A DNA stretch of 20,017 nt. Source: Gnetum montanum. Taxonomy: Eukaryota; Streptophyta; Gnetopsida; Gnetales; Gnetaceae. The position numbers and the translations under genes are program-made. Positions 9,673-18,119 of this stretch are shown here, in pieces. Every line of letters begins with the position of its first letter. Positions within the stretch are counted from its first letter, which is position 1. The stretch is taken from assembly GCA_015680685.1 (NCBI GenBank), contig MNCI01029114.1, forward strand, positions 95,843 to 115,859, read 5' to 3'. Under the pieces are notes generated by a model that had not been told where the DNA came from, did not search any database, and saw only the letters and a program-made list of their open reading frames with translations.

Positions 9673-10361
9673 AAGGTGAAAAGTATAATTAATAAAAGGA
9701 GCTAGCATGAAACCTTCGAAGACATAAAAATAATCATTACTCAGAGCCGTAGTGCTCATCTCACTAAGTGGGATCTTGTGAAGGTGAGTAGATGAATGAA
9801 AGCCTAACCTCTAAAACATCCATGGTCAAACCCAGGTCTTCAACTTGAGAAATAAGCACCTTACCCTCTAAAACATAAGCTAAAAAATTTAAAAGATAAA
9901 AAAATAAAAAATAAAAAAAATAAAATTTTCAAAATTATAAATCATCTAAACAAAGCATGCCACACCAATGTAGTATTCCATGTGCCAATGATCCATCTTG
10001 TGCTTGATAGTTACTAACTCAAAGCTCTAACAAAGGGATTAGTGCACATATGTTGAATTAAAAGAAAAATCCAAAATGCTAAAAATAATAAAAATACTAA
10101 AAATAAAAAATATTTGAACATGAGAAAAATAAAATAAAATACAATTAAAAGAAAACAAAAAGGAAAATAAAATCTTAGAATATATTAAAAAGTAAAAGGT
10201 CATTAAAAAGGCATAGCTAGACACATAGCTCCAATCACAAAAGCATAGTCAACATAGAAAAGGAGATTAATAAGTATAGACAAAGATTAGCCAAAAAGTC
10301 ATGAAGGGTTCAAACCATAAACATAACAATGGTAAGGAGTATCTAGAGTAGGGGTGTTACC

Positions 10362-10366
10362 TAAGT
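10362..10366. repeat. Target-site duplication TAAGT, right copy
   Basis: Matches 6755-6759 and follows the end GGGGTGTTACC of the interrupted LTR-like unit. Confidence 0.6.
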
Positions 10367-11252
10367 GAATTATATATTTATTGGATTATTAATTGCTACT
10401 TAAAGCATATCTTTAAATCACCTTGTGTTTTAGGTTTCACATGGAAAACATTGATTTATTACATCATTTGCATGTGTGATGTAGATTTTGTGATTGTTAT
10501 TGTTATTTTCTTCATTGTGAAACTCCCTTGAAAACAATCCGATAAACATTGCATTTACTTTATCTACTATTGTAGTTAAAAAGTTGAAAAATTGGAGGGT
10601 TGTGCCCATGAAGAGTTATAGTTTACATTTGTAACTTGTGTCGTTTCTAGAAGATGGCTGAGAAAATAATTTTTTAGGAGAGAAAATAGCCAAGTATCAC
10701 TAATTGTGAGGATATTTCCTAAAATTCCAGGGAATAATGTTGGTGAAATGGATAAGAGTATTAACTGTTGCACTTTATTTTCTAGTCCCTTGTGTTCTAA
10801 GGTTTTGATAACCTCCCCAACCTACAAGGATGACTTTGGATGATCATAGTTTATAGCTAAAGTGAGATTTTGGAGGACATAAAATCACTTATGAAAATAA
10901 CACATAAAGTTTATTAACATTTAACTTGTTAAACATGGTGTTAACATCTTAATTTTTTTGGAAAAAGCATGAAATTTCATAGGATTATGTTAAAATATAA
11001 ACACTATAGAAAGGTGTGTGAATACACATATGTATCATTTCATGTTATTATAGGCCACGCTTTAGCTTGTATGATTAGCCATTGGAAAATTGTAGCTGAA
11101 CTCTAGAATCTTAGATGATATTTTTATGTAATAATACAAATGTCCAAGACTTTTTCTTAATATATAATGTTTATTCCTTAGGTATGATCACATACCTCTA
11201 TGGCAGTTGAACAATAGGAGGGTGGGGATATTTGCCACTAGTTATTACCGGT

Positions 11253-11314
11253 AAAAGAATAAACTTTTATTATTGGTATGACTTGTCATAATAATAATAA
11301 AAATTTATTCTTTT
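11253..11314. repeat. Near-perfect 62-nt foldback with a 2-nt loop
   Basis: Arms of 30 nt (11253-11282 and 11285-11314) pair at 27 of 30 positions around TT. The apex is the palindrome ATGAC-TT-GTCAT. The arms are AT-rich (AAAAGAATAAA, CTTTTATTATT). It could be a very small MITE-like element, a precursor-like hairpin, or a product of inverted duplication. No convincing target duplication is seen at its edges. Confidence 0.75.
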
Positions 11315-11375
11315 AAGTTTTAAAGAAGCGATATATAGCCTACATAGTAATACAACAAAAATTATTATGTAGTGA

Positions 11376-11435
11376 GCTAATGAAGCTAATTGAGGAAGCA
11401 ATAAAGCTAATCAAGCTAACTGAGGAATCAATAAA
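11376..11435. repeat. Two tandem 30-bp repeats
   Basis: 11376-11405 and 11406-11435 share GCTAAT-AAGCTAA-TGAGGAA-CAATAAA with 27 of 30 bases identical. Each unit itself contains two GCTAA cores, so it looks like a repeat of a shorter motif. Confidence 0.8.
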
Positions 11436-12451
11436 TCTTACATTACTTATTTTTATACAGTATATATAAAATGTTTATCTCTTCAAAAAAAATAAGAAAA
11501 TAATCATTAGTTTACAAGAGTGGAATGGTTGTATGCATAGGAGAAAGTAAACAAAGATTATTTCATAGTACAAAAGTAACAACTATAATGAGAAATAATA
11601 TTTGTGCACATAACATTAACAAAAAAGAAAGGTAAAAAATTCAACCAATAAATTCTCTACATTAACTTAATTCAATCTTTATTTATACTATAAGCCTTAA
11701 TTTATTAAATTAAAGCTAAAAGTACTCAGTTTGCAGCAATTTTTTAAAGTAAAGCTAGAAATAGAACAAAAAGAATTGCCAAGTAAAGCTAGAAATAAAG
11801 GAATAAATTATGTACTTTTATCTCTTTTGCTTCATTAAGAAAATAATGTCATGCTCTAGACAATGATTAGAAAATTCTTTCTTCATTCAACATGTTTATT
11901 TAAACCTTGTAAAGTGTCTAGTGGAGAAAATGGTGATTTTTTTGGAAATAAAATGGCTATAGTTTCTAATAGAGAAAATGACTAGAGTTTCCATGATGAA
12001 TGATTAGAGAAAATGATCTTTTCTAAATGGTAGCATTTCTTTTGTCATCAATTGCATAATTGATGAGCTGCGACGTACCCCTCTGCCCAACCATATGAAT
12101 CACTAAGGCCTTACATGCGATCTAGTCGAATTCTGTGGACCTATGATTATCTCACACACTAGTTTCTCTAGGAAGTGAAATGACATTGAGAACGTTTGTT
12201 GTCTTCCCAACTATACTTGTGAGGCTGAAGGGTATGGTTTAAGTGTAATTGAGGTATATGAAACTTTTTTGTTTTATTTTATGGATGTAATCACCTACAA
12301 CAAGAATAAGGGTAGAGTAGATTGAAAACTAATGTTTATTGCCTAGCTAGCCTAACACAAGTAACCGTTCCACTTTCCTGGACACATCCTGAACACATAT
12401 AGCACTGTTGGACTACCAAGCATTAAGTGGTGTTGGGTTACCAAGTACTAT

Positions 12452-12484
12452 ATGAATGCTTGAAGTGGTCGTGCTTGCATTCAT
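12452..12484. repeat. Hairpin core in LTR A (counterpart of the hairpins in LTR B)
   Basis: ATGAATGC (12452-12459) and GCATTCAT (12477-12484) are perfect complements around the core TTGAAGTGGTCGTGCTT. The corresponding place in B (18079-18109) keeps the core GAAGTGGTCGT but has different arms, AAGTGCTC and GAGGCACCT, that still pair. Confidence 0.6.
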
Positions 12485-12596
12485 TAATTGCTAGAAATTA
12501 ATTAAAATGCATTAAAGTAAAGAGCAAGAAAGTAAAATGTATTACGAAAAATATTAGGCTATTCTTAGTGCTGCAAGGATTGTCAAAAGAGTTCAT

Positions 12597-12602
12597 TTTA
12601 TT
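12597..12602 (-). terminator. Polyadenylation signal of LTR A
   Basis: AATAAA on the minus strand, about 195 bases downstream of the TATA box, aligned with AATAAA in LTR B (18481-18476). Confidence 0.5.
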
Positions 12603-12793
12603 CCTGTCACACTGCTATGCTCAAGTACATTAGTGCTTGAACAAAGAATCATACACACTTTAGACTCCTTCTGTGGGCACTCAAAAAATATTGTAACTTT
12701 GAGGAAAATAAACTACAAGAGCTTTGCTACTTTCACTAAGAATGACCAAAAGCTTACTATCAAAAATTATTTAAAACTAAAGCCTAGGTGTGA

Positions 12794-12801
12794 TATTTAT
12801 A
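12794..12801 (-). promoter_or_regulatory. TATA box of LTR A
   Basis: TATAAATA on the minus strand, identical to the aligned octamer in LTR B (18655-18648) although the neighbouring sequence has diverged. It lies 100 bases into the LTR from its 5' end. Confidence 0.6.
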
Positions 12802-12901
12802 GATCTAGGGTAGATTCTTTGATGTTGCTTACGTGACATCCCATCAAGACCTTGACGTCGCATACCTGACATCATGGCCAATACAAAACGGTGGTTCATC
12901 A

Positions 12902-12912
12902 TACCCCAATGA
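12902..12912 (-). other. Polypurine tract of element A (decayed)
   Basis: The minus strand reads TCATTGGGGTA directly before the LTR start TGATGAA. The aligned tract in B is TCATGGGGGTA. This is the expected site where plus-strand DNA synthesis is primed. Confidence 0.55.
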
Positions 12913-14900
12913 TTGAATGAAAACTCATCCTTGAGTGAAGAAGAGGAGGAACAAGTTTGTTACAACATATACTGGGTAGGTATGGGATTATTGATTGACA
13001 TTACAAATTGACTTAGATAAAATAGATAGACTCTGAGTACCCAAGTGTATGGAATTATAGTTTTTACAAAATGGGGTTCATGAAAAGAGAAGTAAACACC
13101 TTAGAGATCATTGATATCCAACATTGCTGGCAGTAGGAGAATGAGAGAGAGAGAAGAGATCCTTCAATAACGAATGATCATCATTGTGTGATACTGCTAC
13201 ATCATCCTTGGTGATGATAGTTCCACTTCTAGTCCTTGTTTCTCAGAGCAATCACAAAAGAATTACAAATTAATATGCTATGTGTAACACATGGTGGCTA
13301 AATGCCTTGTCTCATCTTAGCTAGGTTGTGATTGTGGTTGATTGGTTCCTTGAGTAGTGTTAGTGGGAAGGCTGATAGATAGGGTTAATTAAATTAAGTA
13401 GTCCATTAAATTTGAAAAAGTTCAATACAAGAAAATATTTGAAGAGGGTATAAGAATTCACAACAATGAAAAGAAGAATTCATTGAAAACTATTATGAAG
13501 ATGTGTACAACTGGATGTCATTGATGGGGGTAAACAAAAAGAATTTGATTATAAACGTGTCTAAGGGTAAAGAACTTAACTAACCCAACCAAAAGATGTG
13601 CAAGTGGGTCCTCCCCAAAGTAGGCACAAGCCTTTTATGCCCTTGCATAACTTCAAACCAAAGAGTCCATGGGCTCCATGGATGATTAATGGTTATAGAA
13701 GTTAAGTACAAAAACCTAGAAGAAACTAACTAAGAATTCCAACACATCAAACCAAGACATCGAACCAAAACATGAAACTGGCAGTGAGGTGAGACATGGG
13801 AAGTATAGATGGATGAGAAAGAGAGTGGAATGGAGTTCCTAATTATGGTCACATAAAGTCCCTTGTGGATTTTGTGGTTAAATGACTTGATAGAATCTAT
13901 CCTTAGTCCAGACCAAAACCAACCACATTCAGTGACTTTGTATTAACATTCTAAGACTAATCCATTCCTTGAGACACAAGTGCTCCCACAGAACAATCAC
14001 TGTTCCTTATTAGAGAAGAAGTAGGAAGTGAGAAAGGGCCTTAGTGAGAGAGAACTAGTCCCATAACCAGTGCTTGTAGCCTATTTATTTTGACTAAGGG
14101 GTGTGCTTTGAATTTCCATTATTTTTTTTGAAATGGGAACCACACCATGCAAAGACATGCATTTATTTTATCCAAGGGGTGTGCTTTGAATTCATATCAT
14201 TTTTTTAATGAAAACCACACCATGTAAGAACTTATTCAACTTCCTTTATTGAATGGCATGGAACGGTAAGAAGTCTATGAAAACACACATGCACCTAGGA
14301 AAACAGAAAAGCACAAAGAATATTGAATCCCCTTGAAGCCACACCCTATTCAAACCTTTGAAGCCTTCCCAATTCTAGAAACTACCAAAGTCACAAATTT
14401 ATTAAAGTTTTATTTATGAAAATGGGACTACACATTTTAAAAACAAGGAAAACCATAGAGTTTGTGGATGGGTGGATGTTGTGGACTCATTGCTTGTTAC
14501 ATGAAAAGAAACCATGTCCTAATTATCCATAATGAAATTCAAAGCCAAAAACCAGATGCCAACAATCAAATAAAAATAATAGTACATACCACCATCAAGT
14601 AACGCATTGCCAATATACTTGGCACATACAAAAAGTTAGAAAATCATACCAAATAAAAGAAAATGTAACAGAAACTGTAAAATATTCAAAAAATAGAAAA
14701 TGTACTAATGATGGTGTAAAAAAAAATTAGAAAAGATTAAGAACGTAAAAATAAAAAAATATGTGAAGAAAAGAATATGTAAAACAACAAACATGTAAAA
14801 TAAAAAAGCTTGAAAAATCGAGGAGTCGCTTGTATGATTAGCAAGAGTGGCCATCTCCCCCATGACTAAGTTGAGAGAAGGAGATTTGAAATATGGAGTG
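12913..14900 (-). other. Non-coding 3' region of element A between pol and the 3' LTR
   Basis: About 2 kb separates the integrase end from the polypurine tract. The part up to about 14115 aligns colinearly with 18721-20017 of element B. Exact shared blocks include GTGGGTCCTCCCCAAAG (13604-13620), CCATAACCAGTGCTTG (14061-14076) and CTAAGGGGTGTGCTTTGAAT (14094-14113). A GA-rich stretch occurs at 13138-13160, as in B at 18900-18950. No convincing ORF is present; the 68-codon hydrophobic minus frame at 14705-14911 is T-rich low-complexity. Long regions after pol are known in TAT/Athila-type elements. Confidence 0.6.
14083..14230. repeat. Tandem duplication of about 75 bp in the 3' region of element A
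   Basis: 14083-14160 and 14161-14230 share ATTTATTTT, AAGGGGTGTGCTTTGAATT and AACCACACCATG in the same order. Each unit also contains GGTGTG and CACACC, which can pair. The window ends inside the corresponding first unit of B. Confidence 0.65.
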
Positions 14901-14929
14901 TGGTTGTCCATCAGATGAGGTGCTTGTTG

Positions 14930-16080
14930 TGTTAACTAGCGTATGCTCATGGAAAGGTTTAATTTATTGGATGTTGACCAGTTGTTTCTTATTTGGGCTC
15001 TCAGGTTTATAGATCATCATGACCCCAAAAGGGAAAGTTTCGTAAATAATATAAGGTCCTTCCCACAACATTTGGAACTTAGTTCATTGAGGTGTGTGTG
15101 TAGGATTTTGGTAGAGAACCTTATCCCTTGGTTGAAACTTGACTTTTCTAATTTTTAGGTCATGACACTTTTTGTTATAGGCCTTGTGCAACTCATTAGA
15201 TGATAAGGCTACTAATCGATTTTCGTCTAGTAGGATGAGATTCATTAATCTTTCTTTTTGGGTAAGACTTAAGTCAGGGTCAAGGTCGCAAGCTATTGAA
15301 AGTGTATAGAGTTTAGATTGAATAGGAAGTATTGGTAGTTTTCATACACAAGCTCATAGGAAGAGTATCCTATAGGAAGTTTCCAAGTTGAGTGATAGGC
15401 CCAAAGGGCATCATTGAGTTTTGTTCTCCAGTCCTTCCTATACTTGTTAATAGTTCTTGTTAGTATTCTTATGATTTCCCTATTGGTAACCTCAACTTGA
15501 TCATTAGCTTGGGGATGGTAAGGTGTTGTGAATTTATGTTCAACCCCTAAGCGTTGCATGAGCTTTCAAAAAGTAGTGCCTGTGAAATGAGTTCCATTGT
15601 CAGAAATTAATGCATGTGGCACACCAAACCTATTTACAACATTTTGTTATAAAAACTGAGCAATAGTAGAGGATGTACAGTCAATGAAAACTATTGGTTC
15701 TACCCATTTCATACAATAGTTAACATCGACTATGATGTATGTTTTTTCATTTGACATGGACATGATGGGACCCATGAAATAAATGCCCTAAATGTCAAAT
15801 GGTTCTAATGGTTGAATCCATTGTTGAGGTTCCTTCATTCAAGTAGTCATTCCACCATCTCATTAGCATTATTCAGAAGAGTGGATGAAATGGTGAGCAT
15901 CCCTGAAGGGTGTTGGCCAGTAGTACCTTGCCATCAGGATTTTAATGGTTGTGCATCTCCCAACATAGTGTCCTCCATAAGGACCTTCATGAGCATCTTA
16001 TAGAACATGTAGTTAATCAGCATCAGGGACACACCAATGAACTAGGCCATTGGTGCACATCTTGTAGAGGTGTTTGTTAA
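14930..16080 (-). pseudogene. Integrase domain of element A (catalytic residue lost)
   Basis: The zinc-binding N-terminal part lies around 16060-15880 (LYKMCTNGLVHWCVPDADQ, then DAHEGPYGGH and a YYWPT motif). The core contains GIYFMGP where plants normally have a catalytic Asp in G-I-D-F-M-G-P. The codon at 15779-15781 is TAT, and the Trp three codons before it is TAG (15788-15790). The second Asp (LISDNGTHF, about 15600) and the Glu of the Q-V-E-V motif (HPQANDQVEVTNREI, about 15500) remain. The GPY-like C-terminal motif (LWEGPYIIYETFPFG, about 15060) is followed by IKPFHEHT near 14950. Integrase inserts the cDNA into chromosomes; this copy cannot work. Confidence 0.88.
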
Positions 16081-16289
16081 TCTCAATGAAGTGCCTTACT
16101 TGGTGAAGAAACTACTATTTCTTCTAGTGGTCCAACCCTTGTGGCATCTCCTGAGTGAGAAGATAGGTGAGAATGTTATCATACCATTTTGGCTCATTGG
16201 GCATTTATTTAGTTATAGCCCTAGCAAAGAGAAGTTCATTATGAAACATATCAAAGAGTGGGCTTTCTTCCTCTTTTTTATTCCTCACA

Positions 16290-16650
16290 ATTGAGACAAC
16301 TGATCAGCGACCACATTCTCAATGTCCTTTCGATCTACCATCGTGAGATTGAATTCTTGCAAGATCACTAGCCATCGCATGACATAGGGGGCTTACCATT
16401 GGCTTGTTCATTAGGAAGTAGATGGCAATGTGGTCTATGTGCACAAATACTTTATATCCAAGCACATAATGCCTGAATTTTTCTAGAGTGAACACCACAG
16501 CCATCAATTCTCTCTATGTGGTGGTGTAGTTTAGTTGTGCACCCATAATTCTTCAGCTAATGTAGTGGATGTAGTATGAACATTTCTTGTCATATAACTG
16601 TGTCAGCATGGCTCCCAAGGCATAATTTGATGCATCTATCATGATATGGA
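16290..16650 (-). pseudogene. RNase H domain of element A
   Basis: The minus strand reads IMIDASNYALGAML (catalytic Asp of the first strand, about 16640), SYYIHYIS-RIMGAQLNYTTT, then ELMAVVFTLEKFRHYVLG (catalytic Glu, about 16500) and the T-D-H-like motif as HIDHIAIYFL. It ends with the equivalent of DRKDIENVVAD, split by a frameshift near 16380. The domain degrades the RNA strand during reverse transcription. The order directly after RT matches Ty3/gypsy pol. Stops are present at about 16555 and 16515. Confidence 0.88.
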
Positions 16651-16699
16651 ATGGGTTTGCCTAGTTGGGTGCTTATAGGATTGGAGTTTCTACAATCTT

Positions 16700-17620
16700 C
16701 TCTTTAGTCTAGATGAAGGGAACATCTTTCTTTGTTAGCTTTACCAATAGCTTTGTGATCTTAGAGAAATTCTCTATGAAGCACTGGTAGTAGCTAGTAT
16801 GTCCAAGAAATGACTGAACATCTTTAACTATTTTTGGGTGGTGGGTTATTCCTTGGATGATCCTTTTTTTTTCAAGGTCCACCTCAATTCCTGCTTGCAA
16901 GATTTTGTGCCCCAATACAATGCCCTCCTAGACCATGAGATGACTTTTCTACCAATTGAGCTACAAGTTAGTTTTGACACATCATTTTATCACTTGCTCA
17001 AGGCGATCTAGGGCTTGCTCAAATGCAGCTCGATAGGTGGAGAAGTCATCCATCAATACTTCTATATCACTACCGATTTGTTGTTGAAAGATACTTAGGA
17101 CCAAGCGTTGAAATATGGTAGGAGAATTGAATAGAAAAAATGACATATTATGATATGCAAAAGTCCCCTAGGGACTTGTGAACGTTCTCTTTGCTTAGTC
17201 CTCCGCTACAATTTGAATTTGGTTATAGCCACTATAACCATCTAGGAAGCTATAGTAGCAATGCCTTGATAACTTGTCTAGTACTTGGTCAACAAATGAC
17301 AATGGAAAATGATCCTTGAATATTGCCATATTTAGCAGCTTGAAATTGATGCAGACTAGTCACTTATTACCTTTCTTTGGTAGAATTATGAGTGGACTAA
17401 CCCACTTACTATTTGCAATGGGATAGATGAACCTTGTCTTGAGGAGTTACTTGATTTCCTCCTTGACAATTTGCTTCGATTTGGGGTTCAACCACCTATG
17501 TGGTTGTCATTTTGGCTTCATGGTTGGGTCAATGTAAATGTGAGGCTAGCATATGCTAGGATCAATCCTCTGAGTTTAGGATATGACCAAGCAAAAGCTG
17601 TTGACCATCTTTCAACTACC
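16700..17620 (-). pseudogene. Reverse transcriptase domain of element A
   Basis: Diagnostic segments on the minus strand are WVSPLIILPKKG (about 17400), INFKLLNMAIFKDHFPL, YYSFLDGYSGYNQIQI (catalytic Asp, about 17240), and the polymerase box as VLMDDFS (about 17070-17045, usual form YMDDF). They are followed by VLGHKILQAGIEVD (about 16910) and VQSFLGHTSYYQCFIENFS (about 16800), the thumb and connection. Both active-site aspartates are kept, but there are several stops and frameshifts. The connection ends in TKKDVPFI at 16709. Confidence 0.92.
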
Positions 17621-17708
17621 TTCAATAGCATCTCTTTTTGTTCTAGGCAAGTCTTACATTAATTATAATTGGCTTCTTATTTTTGAAAAATACATATTCC
17701 ATTCTAGC
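17621..17708 (-). pseudogene. Linker upstream of RT, cut by element B
   Basis: The minus strand from 17707 reads RMEYVFFKNKKPIIINVRLA, a stop, then NKKRDAIE. This resembles the Y-x-F-x-(N)-x-x-P-(V/I)-I-I segment that precedes RT in plant Ty3/gypsy pol. The frame stays open right up to the LTR end of B, with no primer binding site between them. That argues this is an insertion junction and not the element's own 5' LTR. Confidence 0.7.
17704..17708. repeat. Predicted target-site duplication of element B (CTAGC)
   Basis: The five bases directly outside the LTR terminus TGATGAG of B. The second copy would lie beyond the window end, so this is a prediction only. Confidence 0.35.
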
Positions 17709-18051
17709 TGATGAGAGGTACCCCTACACTCAACCATATGAATACGAGCGTGTACGCGCGATCCGGTCGAACTCCGTAGACTAAATGCCTTAACGCCACA
17801 AGGAACGCTTGGGGTTAATCGTTTGTTGTCTTCCCAGGCTTGCTTGTATGTGTCACGGTGTATGGTTAAGCAAGTCTGAGGTATATGATTTTTTGGTGTT
17901 TTTCAGTTTATCTCCTAAGCTATGAGGGAAAGGGTTGAGAAACTAACTAACTCTAACTAATGTCCTAAGTCTAAATTAACTAGCGTCAGCATCCGTTCCC
18001 ACTTGCCGGACACACCCTGAACTATGCAACTGCAGCTTACCAAACGCTAAT

Positions 18052-18077
18052 CGTTACTGGGATCGCCACACGTAACG
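18052..18077. repeat. Small inverted repeat in U5 of B
   Basis: CGTTAC (18052-18057) and GTAACG (18072-18077) pair around a 14-base loop, next to the larger stem-loop series. Confidence 0.5.
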
Positions 18078-18078
18078 C

Positions 18079-18109
18079 AAGTGCTCGAAGTGGTCGTACT
18101 GAGGCACCT
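18079..18109. repeat. Hairpin core in LTR B matching the hairpin in LTR A
   Basis: AAGTGCTC (18079-18086) and GAGGCACCT (18101-18109) can pair with one bulge and one wobble around GAAGTGGTCGTACT. The core is conserved with A at 12460-12476, but the arms differ from those of A. Confidence 0.5.
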
Positions 18110-18119
18110 ATTTAGCCTA

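Larger units (their letters stand above)
6760..10361. mobile_element. Probable solo LTR (TGTAACACCCC...GGGGTGTTACC), interrupted by a LINE
   Basis: The unit starts TGTAACACCCC and ends GGGGTGTTACC, complementary termini except for the final base (CA expected, CC seen). TAAGT flanks both sides. TG-start LTRs with a TAACACCCC-type terminal inverted repeat are common in plant Ty3/gypsy elements. Without the LINE at 7092-8599 it is about 2.1 kb, plausible for a long LTR. It has no gag, pol or second LTR, so a solo LTR left by recombination fits best. The alternative is a DNA transposon with 10-bp inverted repeats (GTAACACCCC) and a CTAAGT duplication. The left end also forms a local hairpin, GTAACACC (6761-6768) with GGTGTTAC (6794-6801). 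Apart from the LINE and tandem repeats the interior has no recognisable gene. Confidence 0.6.
10367..12055. other. Gene-less AT-rich stretch between transposons
   Basis: No open frame with recognisable protein character is seen; the 65-codon minus frame at 10576-10773 shows no motif. The stretch holds a long foldback (11253-11314), a 30-bp tandem duplication (11376-11435) and a 17-bp direct repeat, AAGTAAAGCTAGAAATA, at 11747-11763 and 11781-11797. It ends at the LTR of element A. Confidence 0.5.
12061..12901 (-). repeat. 3' LTR of old Ty3/gypsy element A
   Basis: On the minus strand the LTR starts TGATGAA at 12901 and ends CTCATCA at 12061, obeying the TG...CA rule with a near-perfect terminal inverted repeat. 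It aligns along its length to the LTR of element B (17709-18707). Shared blocks include GTTTGTTGTCTTCCCA, GAGGTATATGA, the TATA region and the stretch before the polypurine tract. It has a minus-strand TATA box (12801-12794) and AATAAA (12602-12597). At 841 bp it is about 160 bp shorter than that of B, mainly because it lacks the repeat units of B at 18120-18406. It has lost most CpG sites. The 5-bp target duplication would be ATAAT at 12056-12060; the partner lies outside the window. The 67-codon plus frame at 12633-12836 is incidental. Confidence 0.75.
14900..17708 (-). pseudogene. Ty3/gypsy pol polyprotein remnant of element A (RT-RNase H-integrase)
   Basis: On the minus strand the domain order is RT, RNase H, integrase, which defines Ty3/gypsy (copia has integrase first). 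The integrase sequence resembles the TAT/Athila side of the family, and no chromodomain is seen. The frame is broken by many stops and several frameshifts. Coding sequence begins abruptly at 17708 (RMEYVFFKNKKPIIINV), where the LTR of element B starts. Protease, gag, the primer binding site and the 5' LTR of A are therefore absent here and presumably lie beyond B. Sub-domains are listed separately. Confidence 0.9.

Noticed and set aside
12046-12065. Perfect inverted repeat CATCAATT-GCAT-AATTGATG across the low end of LTR A
   Set aside because: It spans the LTR terminus and flanking DNA, is AT-rich and short, and is not present at the corresponding end of B, so it is probably coincidental.
14853-14863. 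Minus-strand CATGGGGGAGA followed by TGG as an alternative polypurine tract and LTR start for element A (LTR 12061-14853)
   Set aside because: The boundary at 12901/18707 is supported by two copies, TGATGAG/CTCATCA inverted termini and an abutting G-run. The 14853 site has no inverted match to the LTR end and no B copy to test. I keep it as the second choice.
14705-14911. Hydrophobic 68-residue minus-strand frame after integrase, resembling an envelope-like membrane segment
   Set aside because: The Phe/Ile/Leu-rich part comes from T-rich low-complexity DNA and is out of frame with the integrase end. There is no signal peptide plus ectodomain structure and no counterpart is visible in element B.
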